Positions 37,201-49,900 of a stretch of DNA of 64,000 nucleotides are shown one piece after another; position 1 is the stretch's first letter; each line of letters starts with the position of its first letter. Source of the DNA: Heliopora coerulea (lineage: Eukaryota; Cnidaria; Anthozoa; Scleralcyonacea; Helioporidae). The DNA is taken from NCBI GenBank assembly GCA_030142905.1, contig JASJOG010000027.1, positions 992,001 to 1,056,000 on the forward strand. Reading direction: 5' to 3'. Made by a program: the position numbers and the translations under genes. The notes under the pieces are model-generated. The model was not told where the DNA came from. It made no database searches and worked only from the letters and a program-made list of their open reading frames with translations.

Positions 37201-40200
37201 TGCTTATAACGCTGATAAAATTTAAAGAAAAAAGCAACGATGAACAACAAAAAATGTAATACAGTTTATTTGTTTTTAATGATGCACGCGTTTACGTTAC
37301 GTTATAGTTGGTATGCGAGACAAGATGTAAACTTTTAGTAACAAACGACACAATGTAAATTACTGCCTTGAAGATACTGCAGGTTTAACCAACGAAATGT
37401 TAGAATAAATATTATACTTTCCATTAAGTCTTTTATTCGTGTGTTGTGCTGGGCACTGATATTCTTCCAAAATCCAGAACCAGCCGACAACTTTAGCAAA
37501 TATAGGAAGAAACAAACTCCGAACAATAATGCCATCTTGATAACTCAAGATATGAGTTAAAATCAAGAGAATTACAATGAAATTGTGATATTTCGTCTTT
37601 ATAAAGACGAAATTATAAAGACGTCTTTATGAAGACGAAATATCACAATTTTATTGTAATTCTCTTGATTTTAACTCATATCTTGAGTTATCAAGATGGC
37701 ATTATTGTTCGGAGTTTGTTTCTTACTGATGTTCTTGTTTAGAATTGTTTACGACTTGTTTGAATATTTATTTAGTACACAGTCCAACGGCTGAAATTCG
37801 CATTCGTGTACAGTATAACAGTGTTTCTGCCTACCTCCAGTTCGGCCTCCAGCTGTAGTCTTTCTGTCACACACAAGTCTTTTTCTCGAATGGCTTTGTC
37901 TTTCAAAGAACGCTCGCGATGGCTTTCGTCTCTCACTTTCGCTATGTCAGCATCAAACCTAGCGAATATCACATCAACAGGTCAGTATTTGGACTCTGGA
38001 GCAATGTAACCCTCCTTCAATGCTCCATACAAACAAGGGTGATCTAGGACGACGCCAAGCAAGGCATGTCCTTTGACAAATAAAATACTTAACGCATTCT
38101 AGGCAGAGGTGGACATGGTACCCACTGACTCCTTTTTCCACCAATTTGCCGTCCATGAATTTGCATTCCATGAATGCAAATATCTATCATATATTACACT
38201 TCACCATACCACCATACAGCGAATCACTCCATCGAATTTCATCTTACTAGCATGACCATTGTATGCCGCAGCGAAACCAATATCAGACGAACTGTTCTAC
38301 TATGCCATTTATTAGAGAGGAGCTACGCCAGAAGGATATCAATCATCAACACAAGAATGATTGAAAATTTTTAATCAATAAACGCAGTGGCATTGTTGGC
38401 AGTAGATGTATCCAAACTATTAGCTCAGCTATTACCATGAGATTACGGCAGCTACAAGATAGTAGATTAACTTCTTGTGACAACAACAACTCAGCTAACA
38501 TTAATAAATGATTCTTACTTTTTTATTAATCATTAGCTGGCATTATCCTGGGCATTCTCGCAATTTGATTTGGTGCTGTAGCGGGTGATATTTTGCGATA
38601 CCTGACCGCGGTCAACGGAATTCCTTCCAAAATTCATTGGACTGTCAGCATTAGTTCTTTTCCTTTTTCTCTCGTGTTTACTGTTTTGTTTGTTATTACT
38701 TATTTCAAAAAGCAGAAAATAACTCAACGACCTTCTCACTAAATGACGATGAAAAATAAACGGAAATTTTAAACTGTTTCCTATTTTAAACTGCTTCCTT
38801 TTTAATCATTTCTTCGCAAGACCTATTACTCCCCTATCATTAATTCTCTATTATCTATGATCAACCACCAATCACTAATTATTAAATACTCAATACTTAC
38901 CGTCAGTTACTATTAATCACTAATTGTAACGAGTAAATTGTTAACTACGTTTTACCTGCGCTGTTTCTTCTCTAGCTCGGCATTGCGTGACTGTGATTTT
39001 TCCAACAGCAGTTTCATGTCGCCCATTTCGCCTGACGTTCGGGCAACTTTGCGTTTCAGGTTGCTTATCTCACGTGTAAGCTCTTCGTTGTGGGAATTTT
39101 TCTCGGAAAGCTAAAAACCAAAGACATTTTTTTTTTTATGTTAAAGGCCCGTTCACACCACCCAAAACAACCCAGGTAAAACACAGTATAATGTGAACCT
39201 AACTAGTTGGATATAACCGGGTTCCATATAACACGGGACATGACACCGGGATATAATACCGTAATGCCGGGTGGTTGTACGACTCCAGCCTACACTTACA
39301 GATCTCAGACGTCTTTTTACTTGAGAAAAGCAAACGAAATTTTTATGAAAATCCGGGGAATTTTTCCTCATGTTTACAACTACCAATTAATCCAGACAGT
39401 GATATAAAAATAGGATGCTGCGTAAGCAGTATAAAACAGCACAAAAAGTTAAAAGGTTGGTAGACTGCCGAATTAACGATAAAGAATTCAAACGTTTTGA
39501 GCTATGGCCCTTTGTCAGTGAGTGAAGCGAGTTCTAAAAGAGGAATGGAAACTAGACTAGGTTTTGTACTAAAGCAAGTCATGTGACGAAGATTAACCAT
39601 TAAAATGTGAGAAATAAATTAATCCTTTATTAGGCACGGCTGCGGTCCGGTAACTAAATTTTACTACAATTTGTGACGGCGATTTTATTTGTGAACGGGT
39701 GACACGCTGGAAATAAGCCGATGAAAGGGTTAAAGATTTCTTTCCTTCGTTTTTTCTTTATTAATTATTAACACTTAATTGTCCCAGTAGAAACTAATGG
39801 AGTTTAGTTTTTCTAACTTATTTCGAAAAAGGCGGTGTGAGCATGGTTTTTGGTCGAAAAACTCAGCTTTAGTTCGTTATTCAGACCACTCGATATCAAT
39901 CAACGAGATATCGAGCAGGGTAGCCAACCGCATTACAACGTTAGGATTGATTACGAGTAAGTTTATACTAATTAGCATTGTAAGTAATTGCTTAAGTGTT
40001 AGTGACAGATCTTTCTCAGATATGCAACTCCAGCCATGCACAGACAAGTTTTTTATATGAAGTAAATGTGGTAGTTTGGTAGTTATATAATGTTCTTTAT
40101 ACGCACGCTCTCAAGCTATTCTACTCAGAAAAACTTTCTGAGTCCCTGACGGGAATTGAACCCGTAACCTTCTGATCGCCGGTGAGATGCTCTAACCATT

Positions 40201-43200
40201 GAGCTACATGGACTCAGATGGTGAGCGAAGCTGCGAAGGTTACATTTATGTACTGGTTCGTATTTTCCAACTGCTGTTGGAATGTCAGACAAAGATTGGA
40301 CGCAAATGCTGTAGATTGTTTGTGAAACGAATACGCAACTTGAGTGCGAATCGACTTTCTTAAAGGCACAAGGTGTTTCAGCAGAGTAAATCAAACGAAA
40401 TGTTGGTACAAATCAGGATAACGGTTTTCTGATCTACAAATAATTTCATATCCATTTCGTTTGATTTTTTTCGTCATGAATTATCAGTGAGTTTTCTACG
40501 ATATATAGCAACACTAAGAGAAACCCGATGGGCTTACCATTCTTTCCACTTGTCTTTTCTCAGAGCTCATTTTACACAACTGTTCATCTAAATCGTTCGT
40601 GGAGTTCTTCTTGGCCTGCCTTTGAACTGTACAAAATAGAGGAATTTGATTACAGTGGTGACAGAAAACAATGGTGCAATATTGGCAAAACAGTTAAAGA
40701 CAATTGTTACTTTATTTTACTGCATTGGAATATGTTGACGATATCCTGTACAAGATTTGAAAAATACAGAGTAAGATTTCCACGGCATATAACCAAGCGA
40801 AAACCCTTCTTTTAACACCAAACCTGGAGCAGTTACAAAAAATGCAACTACAAGGCATTCCAGAGTGGAATCGAACCCCCATGCCAGGGAACCTGGTCCA
40901 GTGCTGTGCGGACTAAGTTTACGGAGATCGTCGCTGGAAGCCTGGTCACGAGTTCTGTATGTGCGACCTAATTGATTCGTGGAAGAAAGGCGCCTGGAAT
41001 TGAACGACCGGCCAATTCTTGGCGTCGTTATCTGATTTTTGTGTAGCAGTTTATAGGGGACACGCATTGATAACTGTGTGTACAATGAAATGTTTTATCC
41101 ATTGAAAAAAAACAGACTCGTGATTAAATTTACAAATTCTTTGGCGTGAAGCTACAAGATATCCATAATGGCCACCAAGTGCCGAGATTGGAACTAAAAT
41201 ATCGATCTCGTCGTTGTTTCCAAGAGTTTTGGGTGACATGCCAGTTTTCGCCGACACGTACTCTACCCATCAATGATCAGGATTTTAGAGAGAAATTTCG
41301 CCTGCTCGAGCTTAATTATCTCAGGCCAGTTATTCGCTGTTTCCCTTTAAAGCGTGAGAGCTAGTCCTTAATCATGTCTTTTAACATCTGGCTACAAGCT
41401 TAGACCATTTTCTATGGAACGTTCAGCAGAAAAACACTGTTGAGGCTCACAGTTATCTTTACCTGGTCTATCAGCGCCAATCCCGGCCTCCTCTAACGAA
41501 GCCTCGGTTCTAGTCACGGTTTCTGCGCGGATCATTTCATGTCGCACTTCCCTTTCGTTCTTCTTTGCAGCCTCCATTTGTGACTGAAAAGGTGTTTATA
41601 TAGACGTCAAGTTGAGTTTTTTTTTCAAAAAGAACTTGAGCAGAAAAATACATCCTCCGACCGACAATTTTCTGTGACTAGCCATCGGTTCAATAGCAGA
41701 GCTAGCAAGGTTACAGAATCTATACTGTAACTTGTCGATACGAAATATTAGGGGCTTATTACATGAGGTCGGATCGAAATCTCGAACCGATCGACAACGA
41801 CAAATCATATAGATTTCCTTTGTCTTCAAGATTCAAGTCAATCCTGCATCTCAGTCAGATTGACTTCTGATTGACGAGTGACCACGCAAGAGGAATTCCC
41901 TTCATTGTACAAACAAAAATCTTTGATACAATTTACCGGAGGTCTCGTCATTGAGTCTGCAATACATAGTAAACTTTACTTTAAGTTTAAGCCCATATAT
42001 GACAGCCTCTCGTCCCGTTCATCGTACCTTTAAGTTTTCAATTTCTTTCTCAGCTCGAATTCTCATCACTTGTTCCTCTTGCAACATTTCCGTTGTGCCA
42101 TGACCTGAAGCTCGCTCATCGTCTAATATCACGGACAATTCAGAAACCTAAGAAATAAACACTGCCACAATGAAATAAAGACTCATCACAAAGCAACAAG
42201 TATCATTCATGTAGTTTTTTATGTGAAAAAGATCAGCTACGCCTTTACCATCAATGCGAGAGTTGTTTCTTAATTTTCTTAAGGATTTACTTGATGTTTC
42301 AAGAAAAGTAGACGCAACTATCACTTACATTTTACACAACACAAAAAGAAGGCATTTTTCCGCATGAAAACTCACAAATCCAGCACCTTTCGAATCATAA
42401 CAAGACAGATCAATTCAGACATTTGTAGATTTGTCTAAATGGTACAAGACAGTGTCACGGAACTTATTTAGTATGAATACTCTTCAAGAACTTTAAAAGC
42501 AAAATTTCAATACATTCCTTGCCGGTTCAAAGCTCCCATGCAGGACGCGAACGTGAAACTTACACACAAAACTTATCAAGTATTCAGAACAAATTAATAT
42601 GAAACGGGAATCAGACGTCAACTGTTCGCGGAAAACGCGAGGCTTAATTTCTCTGATATTTTGTTTTCAGACTAGTTCTAAAAATAGTGACTTTTGGGAC
42701 GTTAGCAGCGCAGAAAAACAAATTCTGGCATCAATCTTTACAAAAACGATTGCCTTCTTGTTTTCGATTACCTTTTGCTCAAGTCGGGTATTGTTTGCCA
42801 GCAACAGATCATTTTCACTTTCAAGCTTGGCGATTTTGGCCTTCAACAGATCTAGTTCGTCCTAAAAATGCATTTGAAAACTTTAAAATATGTTTCAGTG
42901 AAAGTCTAAGGTTATCTGTCACCAATCCAACACAACAGAATAGTACCGACGGGACCTGGCATAAAAACGCGAAGAATAAAATTGTAATTTATTAGAAAAA
43001 CATGAAGTGTAAAATAGTATTTTAATGGATTTATGACGTGTTTTCAACGTACTGTTTTAGCTTTTAGTTCTTCTTCCGTACGGTGAACGTCTAACAACGG
43101 GACAATCTAAAATATGGAAGAGCAATGTCACGTAAATCTTGAAACGAAAATGTGGGCAAAAAAATGCTGAATTACTTGCTTTACAAAGCGTTCTGAATTC

Positions 43201-43868
43201 GTACACTTAATGCAAGAAACCTCGTATTTTGATGTCAAACCAAAAAACGTCAAAAAATTATTTTAAAGTTTCACTTCGTTTAAACTCACAACTCCGTCGA
43301 TTTTCTCCTCAAATATCGACTTATTTGGTCTGACATCAAAACAGCTCAAAGTGTCTGAAAAAACAGGGCTGCACTCTGCTTTTTCAACACATTTCTGAAC
43401 GCCTTGATGTCAAGTCAATGCTCATACTTGTGTTGAGTAAATAACACCAAATGAAACCGTTCTAGCTCTTTTACCTTTGTATACAAACGCCACCACTCCC
43501 ACTCTCGCACGGTCAAGAACTGTCGGACATTTCTTTGAATGCATCTGATAGCTTTCTCCTGAACCTGCCACGTTTAAAGAGAGAAACGTTACTTACTGGG
43601 ATAAAACAGTCAGATAAAAGGAGAAAAAAACCTGCCATTTCTCTGAAGAATACCTTGTTAATATTGACAATAATAATCCGAGATACAGAGTCAACATGTA
43701 ACATTAGAGAGAATGAGGAAGGAAGAAAGGAGGGGGAGAGGGAGGGGGAGAGGGAGGGGCAGGGGCAGGGACAGGGAGAGACAAGAGAGAGACAACTTTA
43801 TTTTAGCACGGTAGTCTCATCAATTTACATGATTGCTTTTCATGAAAGCCGTGAGTGTGTGTGTGTGT

Positions 43869-43912
<44 letters not shown>

Positions 43913-46900
43913 CGGAAAGGGAGATGAAATGGAAAAGAAAGAGAGATGGAGAGGGGGAATGAGAGGAAGAGGGATAAGGAGCAGGAAAAAGAACATGGCG
44001 GAGAGAGAAAAGCAGAGGCTAGGGCCGCAAGAAAGGGAGAATGGGAGAGAGTGAGAGGGGAATATGGAAAGGGGAGAGGGCGAAGTGAGAGAGAGAGAGA
44101 CTGGGAGAAAGACAGAGAAAGGGTGAGGGGCGAAGATTCAGAAAGGAAGGGAGAAAATGAAGGGCTGGAGACGGGGATAGGGTGAGGGAGATAGCGGAAC
44201 GAGAGACGGAAAGACAAAATAGAGAAAGAGAAGAGAGGGAAGAACAACGAGATATATAGAGGGAAAGGAAAGAGAGCTAGAGGGAGAAAGGGCAGTCGAT
44301 GAATTCAGAGTCAACTTAGAGATTCGTTGGCAGATCTATTCTCATGTTTAAATGAAGCACTTGAATGTACCTTCAGTTTTTCTAGCCTCTTTCTGCTAAG
44401 ATATCCACGACAGTAAGCCTGAAGTTCAATGAGGTTGTCTGTGATGGTTTCATCTCTGGTGTCTTCCAGCTGGGCAAGGGTACCAGCTCGAAAGAAGATC
44501 TAGAGAATAACATGGCGAATGAGGATTGGTTATGGTGGTTAAAAAATCAGCCAGATGACCTGACAGATGTACACCTTCAGCTCACAACAACAATTGCACC
44601 TGTGATAGTCCAATTCTGTAGCTGCTCGTATCCAGGTCCAGCGTTTGTAACAGAGCCTCTGCTGCCTAGAAAGAAAAACTCAGTTGTCACATTTTAGCAT
44701 AACTAACAGTTTACTCCACTACGTGTCTAGAATAAACATACAATTGTAATGAATGCAACTTGATAACGACAAACGGATACAGAAATGGAAGCAACATTAT
44801 GGGTGTTTTCAATTGGGAATCGAACCTGCAACCCTGCCAAAAATCATACATAAAGAATTCGTGGCCAGGCGCTCAGCAACAGTCTTCGTAGCTTAGTTGG
44901 CAGAGCATTTTACTAGATTCACAGGGTCGCAGGTTCAATTCCCAGCAGGAGGCTCTAAAGTTGCATTTTTCCAGTTGATTTCAATATAAGATTGTAACAC
45001 TCGATTATTTCCTTCATTGCATATAAATTCCATTCTGAGTATTTGGCATTATTATTTCGCTTTCCACCAGAGGTTCGATACAGTTTTATCAACGCGATTA
45101 CGTACTTTCTTTTCGTCCAAGACAGGTTGAGCCTTGCGACTTTCTGCAGGAGCCAAGATACTGAATCTGTGCTGGAATTCACCAAACATCATGTGCTCCG
45201 GGTAACCTAACAGGAACACAAGGTAAGTTAATTGTGGGCTGGTTTTAGTCATGACTGACACGGGATTGTAGTCATCTGACACGGGTAGACAGTACCTGGG
45301 CCATAAAGTAAGGTGGTCTGGAGACCCGTCGGACACTTTCTGACTGGCGACACTCGTAAGTGGTCGGCCAAGTACCTTTTCGGGGCTGTCAAAGTAATGT
45401 TGACATATTTGTTCACCGGTCACAGGTTGTAACGAGTAAACCATGAACACCAGTAGCCTAGTCGTGCGCTGTCGCTTGAGAGTCCAACGTATCAACATGT
45501 TTCCATTGAGTTGTCAAGGCTTGCATCCTCAGTAGTCACTGAAGCAGGAATTGTGAAGTGCGTACAATATTTCATGATAAATGCATCATGTAATATTATG
45601 CCAATCATGTAGTGAAAACACGTAAATTTTTGTATACTCTACGTTTGGTTATACTAAGTGCTCTTCCTACGCCTCATTGGTTATCTGGCTAGTCGAAGAG
45701 GACCGAAAAAGGAGCCTTTGTGTTCGGTCAAATCGAGACTGTTATCCGAGGTGCGGCTGTTATTTCGTGCCTTGCTCTGGACTAATGTCTTCAGTAAAAC
45801 GATGTGTCGACAAGCCTTGGCACTGCTGTTATCTCCAAATTTGTTTCGAGTTCTTCACTGAGAAACGGAAATCTCGATATTATTATCGCCTTAACTTTTA
45901 ACTGGGCAGCATTTGACTGAGGATGGGAATAACCACAGGGTAAAGAGAGGGAATGAGACCGAATTCGTTGACGGTCGGGCATTCAGGAGTGTATTCAACA
46001 ATACGTTTGGCATTATGAATTGTTGGTTAGTACCTTGTCTATGAAGTCTGACAGCATCAAGAACCTGAGCTTGCTTGATCTGATCTCTTAACAAAGGTAC
46101 ATCCATCTTGGAGACACTGGCAGGGGCTTTAGCTGCCGACATTGGATCGTTTAAGTCGTACTTTCCAGCACCAGATACTGGAAGCATGCAACGAATGAAC
46201 GAGATGTGGGTTTTACGAATACAGTCCAGAATGTTATCCTAGAAGATATAAATATAGAGTAATACAATGCAAACAAATACTATACATATACTGACGTACG
46301 TCTGCATCTAAATAAAACTTTTCCCTTCGATTACTCTTTGTTTCTCTTTGATAATAACCTCTGATAATAACCTATGATAACAACCTATGACAATAACCTA
46401 TGATGAAGTGCTGAGCAAAGTGGCTAATGGTTGCCAGTTCGATAGCCTAAACCCTTTTCCGTCTAAGACGTCTTCCTTTGGCGAGTAAAATCGTCTGGCG
46501 TTAGCCAAAGTAAAATCAACCTGCGTTAGCCAGAGTAAAATCAACCTGCGTTAGCCAGAGCAAAGTCAAAAAGTCGGGTACAGACCGAAAAGGGTTAAAT
46601 TCCAGTTTATAGACATTCTCCTGCGTCAGGTAACATAGTGTTGGCATGCATGACCAACAGTGGTCATTCAAGCTTCTCTGTTGAATCAGCAGAATACTTG
46701 ACTAAAGTATCAAATATTGAGCATTTGGTTGTTTTAAAAGTATCTGATAAACCGCTAAACTACAATGCCAAAAGTTGTCGCTTGACTCATCCTTTCACAG
46801 CATGATCGCCAGAAAGCTAAACAATGGCATCAAAGTTGGTATGCACTACGTGGAGTTTTAAACTTTGGCACTTACCACTTGGTAAATTAGCTGCAAACAC

Positions 46901-49900
46901 TGAGAGTTTTTCTTCACAGATATCGACGAACCCGATTGTTTTCGATAAAAGCTGCGTGTTCTACTCATTCCGTCCGCATGTTTAAGAGCCAGCGTCACAA
47001 GGTCGTCCCTGGTGGAACACAAATCAGATAAAAATAAACTAAAATACCTGACTGGTTGTTCAGTTGGTCGTAATGTTTAGGCGGGACATATAAAAAAAAA
47101 TGTTGAAATAGATCCGGGCGAGATGTACGCACTCGCAAGTCGGGTAAAAGGTATAAAGTTTTCTTTGAAGCTAGGACATGCATTCTTAGGTGACACACTG
47201 ACGGATAATAATCGTTAATTCAGTTACCATTCCTCCATGAATGATGTGCTATGACTATACAATATGCAACTCAGCAAATTCACTGGTTGATTATATTATG
47301 TCGGATGGTTACATAATATGGGACTCAGTAAACACGTCTCGTTGATTTACCAGATCAATTTCGGAGTTCGTTTACACTTTTAACCTCCTTATTCTATTAA
47401 TAGATCTTCCAATATTTTGCTGAGAAACGTCAGACGATTTTATCTTTGAAATGACGTAGACGTCCGGGCAAGAAAGAATGAAGTCCATCTTAATAAAGCT
47501 TTGTTCCCACATGTTTGAACCATCGGGGTAGACGACCCCATGAATGAGTTATCCCAGTTCACCCATCCCTGAAAGTTACCCTAAATTTTCAATAACCTGT
47601 AGCTTTCCGATGGTTTTGTCAAAAAATTGCTATTTTGTAGTATCTTCTTGTGTAAAACATTCAGCATTTCATTATACGTCGAACCCTCTGCTTGTCCCAA
47701 ACGTCGGCACAGGAACACGTTATTTTCTGTTCGTATCACATTCAATTCCTTGGAAGCTGACCAGTATTCTCGTTTAGTTTTATTACAACAAGGAAACTAT
47801 TACATTATTTAAAAAATGGAAATAACTAACTTGGAAGACTGAGCGAGCAAAGCATGAGCCTGCTTGATGGCTGGATGTTCTCTTGCCAACTTCAACCAAT
47901 TATGCGCGTTATATAACGTTGGCTGACGAACTTGGAAGTGGTGGAGATAGAAACTTGATTCATTTGGACCTTGTTTGAACATATTCTCCCCTGTAAAGTG
48001 GTAAGTGATTTCAAAGAGTCAGCAACAAAGGTTACTTTCGACCGAGTTTGTCAAATCAGCCCTAGTAGTAGCTAGCTGGTGAATGAGACGAGCAAGAGGA
48101 AAAGTTCCCTCCAGAAAACTTGCAACAGATGGCAGAGACAGATAGATAGGTAGGCAGGCAGACAGACAGATAGACAGAAGGATCGACAGACAGGTAGATG
48201 GTCGGACTGGTGGAACAAAAGACAAAATAACGGATGGACGGAAATATAGATACACAGCCAGACAATCAGACAGACAAATACTTTCAAGGCTTAGGTTAGC
48301 TCTAGACACAAAGATTTGGCTAACTTGACCTCAAAATATTAAGTCAAATTTTAGTTTTTATTGAGCAAGTAAAAATCACAGATCAACTCGCATCTGGCAA
48401 TTTTATTGAGCGAACTTTCACTTAAGACCTTCCAAGTCTAAGTGCTTGGCAGCAATGATAAATATCAACCTAGTACCTTGACGCTGATCGCATAGTCTTC
48501 TGAGAAAACTATTCACTGTGGATCCGGGGAAAATTGACTCTTCGTCGAGTAACCACAGTAAACCTTTCTTCTCGTTTCTCAAGTCCATTCTCATGCCACC
48601 GCCCTGAAAAATCATGTAACGTACTCGTAATTAGAATGATGGTTTTATGTATGAACCAGAGAGGTCTATCAAAGTGGGAAGAAGAGTTCATTCGAAAGAA
48701 TATATTAAAATGATTATCTAAATTTTGATAAAAACTTTCAAGGACTTTTGAACCCCCTGAAAACCTTGCTAGGCTTTCGGGGGGGGACTCGACTTTATTT
48801 GTATCATAACTAGCAACTATCCGGCATCCAGCATCGGGAGTCAATGATCTGACTGTAAACCGTGTGGAGCGCTGTCCACCACATCGATAAGCTATGGTAA
48901 TATGTCATCCATAAATTTAGACCAAGGTCAAAGTGAAAGCCATTTCAAGAACGCTGCTTATTGTTACCTGGGCTGCCTTGTCAATCATCGTCACTATTTT
49001 CTCTGGTGAACCAGAGACACTGTCGAAGGTGCAGTCAACATTCTCTTGGCTGTAACGGTCTAGCTGCTGAGTAAACATCATGTTATGGAAGAACTTTTGG
49101 AACCGTTCTGACTGGTAATTGAAACAGAAGTCTTCGAAGTCGGCCCCCGTACCACTGCTAACAACTGTAGGATCCGCGAATCCAGCCGAGTCCAAGATGT
49201 TGATAGACGCGATACGTCTAGGGTCACCCTCCTGAATGGATCTGAACGTAAAACAAAAAGAAGTCTAATTTTCCAGCGCCGATGAAGACATAACTTCAAA
49301 CGATCATAGTCACGTCGCGTACCTCGAAGAGGAAGTTTTAGGTGGGTCATTAAGTCGGCACGTTTGCACGCATTGCTCCCGCGATCAGGGCAGTGCCACT
49401 ACAGCGGTGATCATGTACCTTTACCATGACATGTTATACTACATAATAGAGCAAACAACTGATCCCGAAAAACAATGACATCTTGAAAACCCAAGAGATG
49501 AGTCAATAACAAGACGACGAATGATTGTGATGGTATTTCGACTTTATTGTAAAGTCAAATTGAATCGATTTGACAATGAATTTACAATAAAGTCGAAATA
49601 TCATCGCATTCGTTCGTTGTCTTGTTATTGACTCATATCTTGGGTTTTCAAGATGTCGTTTTTCAGGACCTGTTTTTTACTCTATTTCATCAAATTGTCT
49701 GCTGGCACCAGATCATACAACATAACACAAGACTAAACCACATCACATCGTTGTTCAACCTCCACTCATTCGCAAATGAAAATGAATGACTTTTAAACAC
49801 TTCCCAACTGTGCTAGTAAGGAACTACCTGTTAATCAAATAAACCAAAATTCCAAACGTTTCCTGATACAGTCCCATGGCTAATCCTTCTAATGCCTCGA

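Larger units (their letters stand above)
25752..43106 (-). other. MYO18A: MYO18A exons 19-37: coiled-coil tail
   Basis: Exons (high to low): 43053-43106, 42772-42861, 42028-42147, 41463-41583, 40538-40626, 38956-39110, 37835-37958, 37119-37211, 36127-36228, 35478-35588, 34288-34491, 33783-33833, 33576-33689, 32769-32885, 31685-31768, 27961-28041, 26982-27038, 25924-26021, 25752-25839. The peptides are continuous heptad sequence with few prolines. Landmark matches to vertebrate MYO18A are [46 protein letters not shown] and [17 protein letters not shown]. Most exons are 51-124 bases and many begin and end in phase 0, a regular pattern for a repetitive rod. The donor of exon 33 (GAG/gttggg) is the weakest site. 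Confidence 0.9.

Noticed and set aside
40140..40215. Functional tRNA gene
   Set aside because: The anticodon stem has a mismatch, the apparent GGC anticodon is not used in eukaryotes, and the same head occurs as a SINE at 50732.
43265..43345. Exon-like peptide [15 protein letters not shown] followed by a donor
   Set aside because: The only acceptor gives a phase that does not fit the preceding exon (phase 0), and the true continuation IVPLLDV is at 43053-43106.
43840..44247. 135-codon minus ORF and overlapping plus ORFs in the GA-rich tract
   Set aside because: Low-complexity Ser/Leu/Phe or Arg/Glu/Gly translations of a simple repeat lying in a MYO18A intron.
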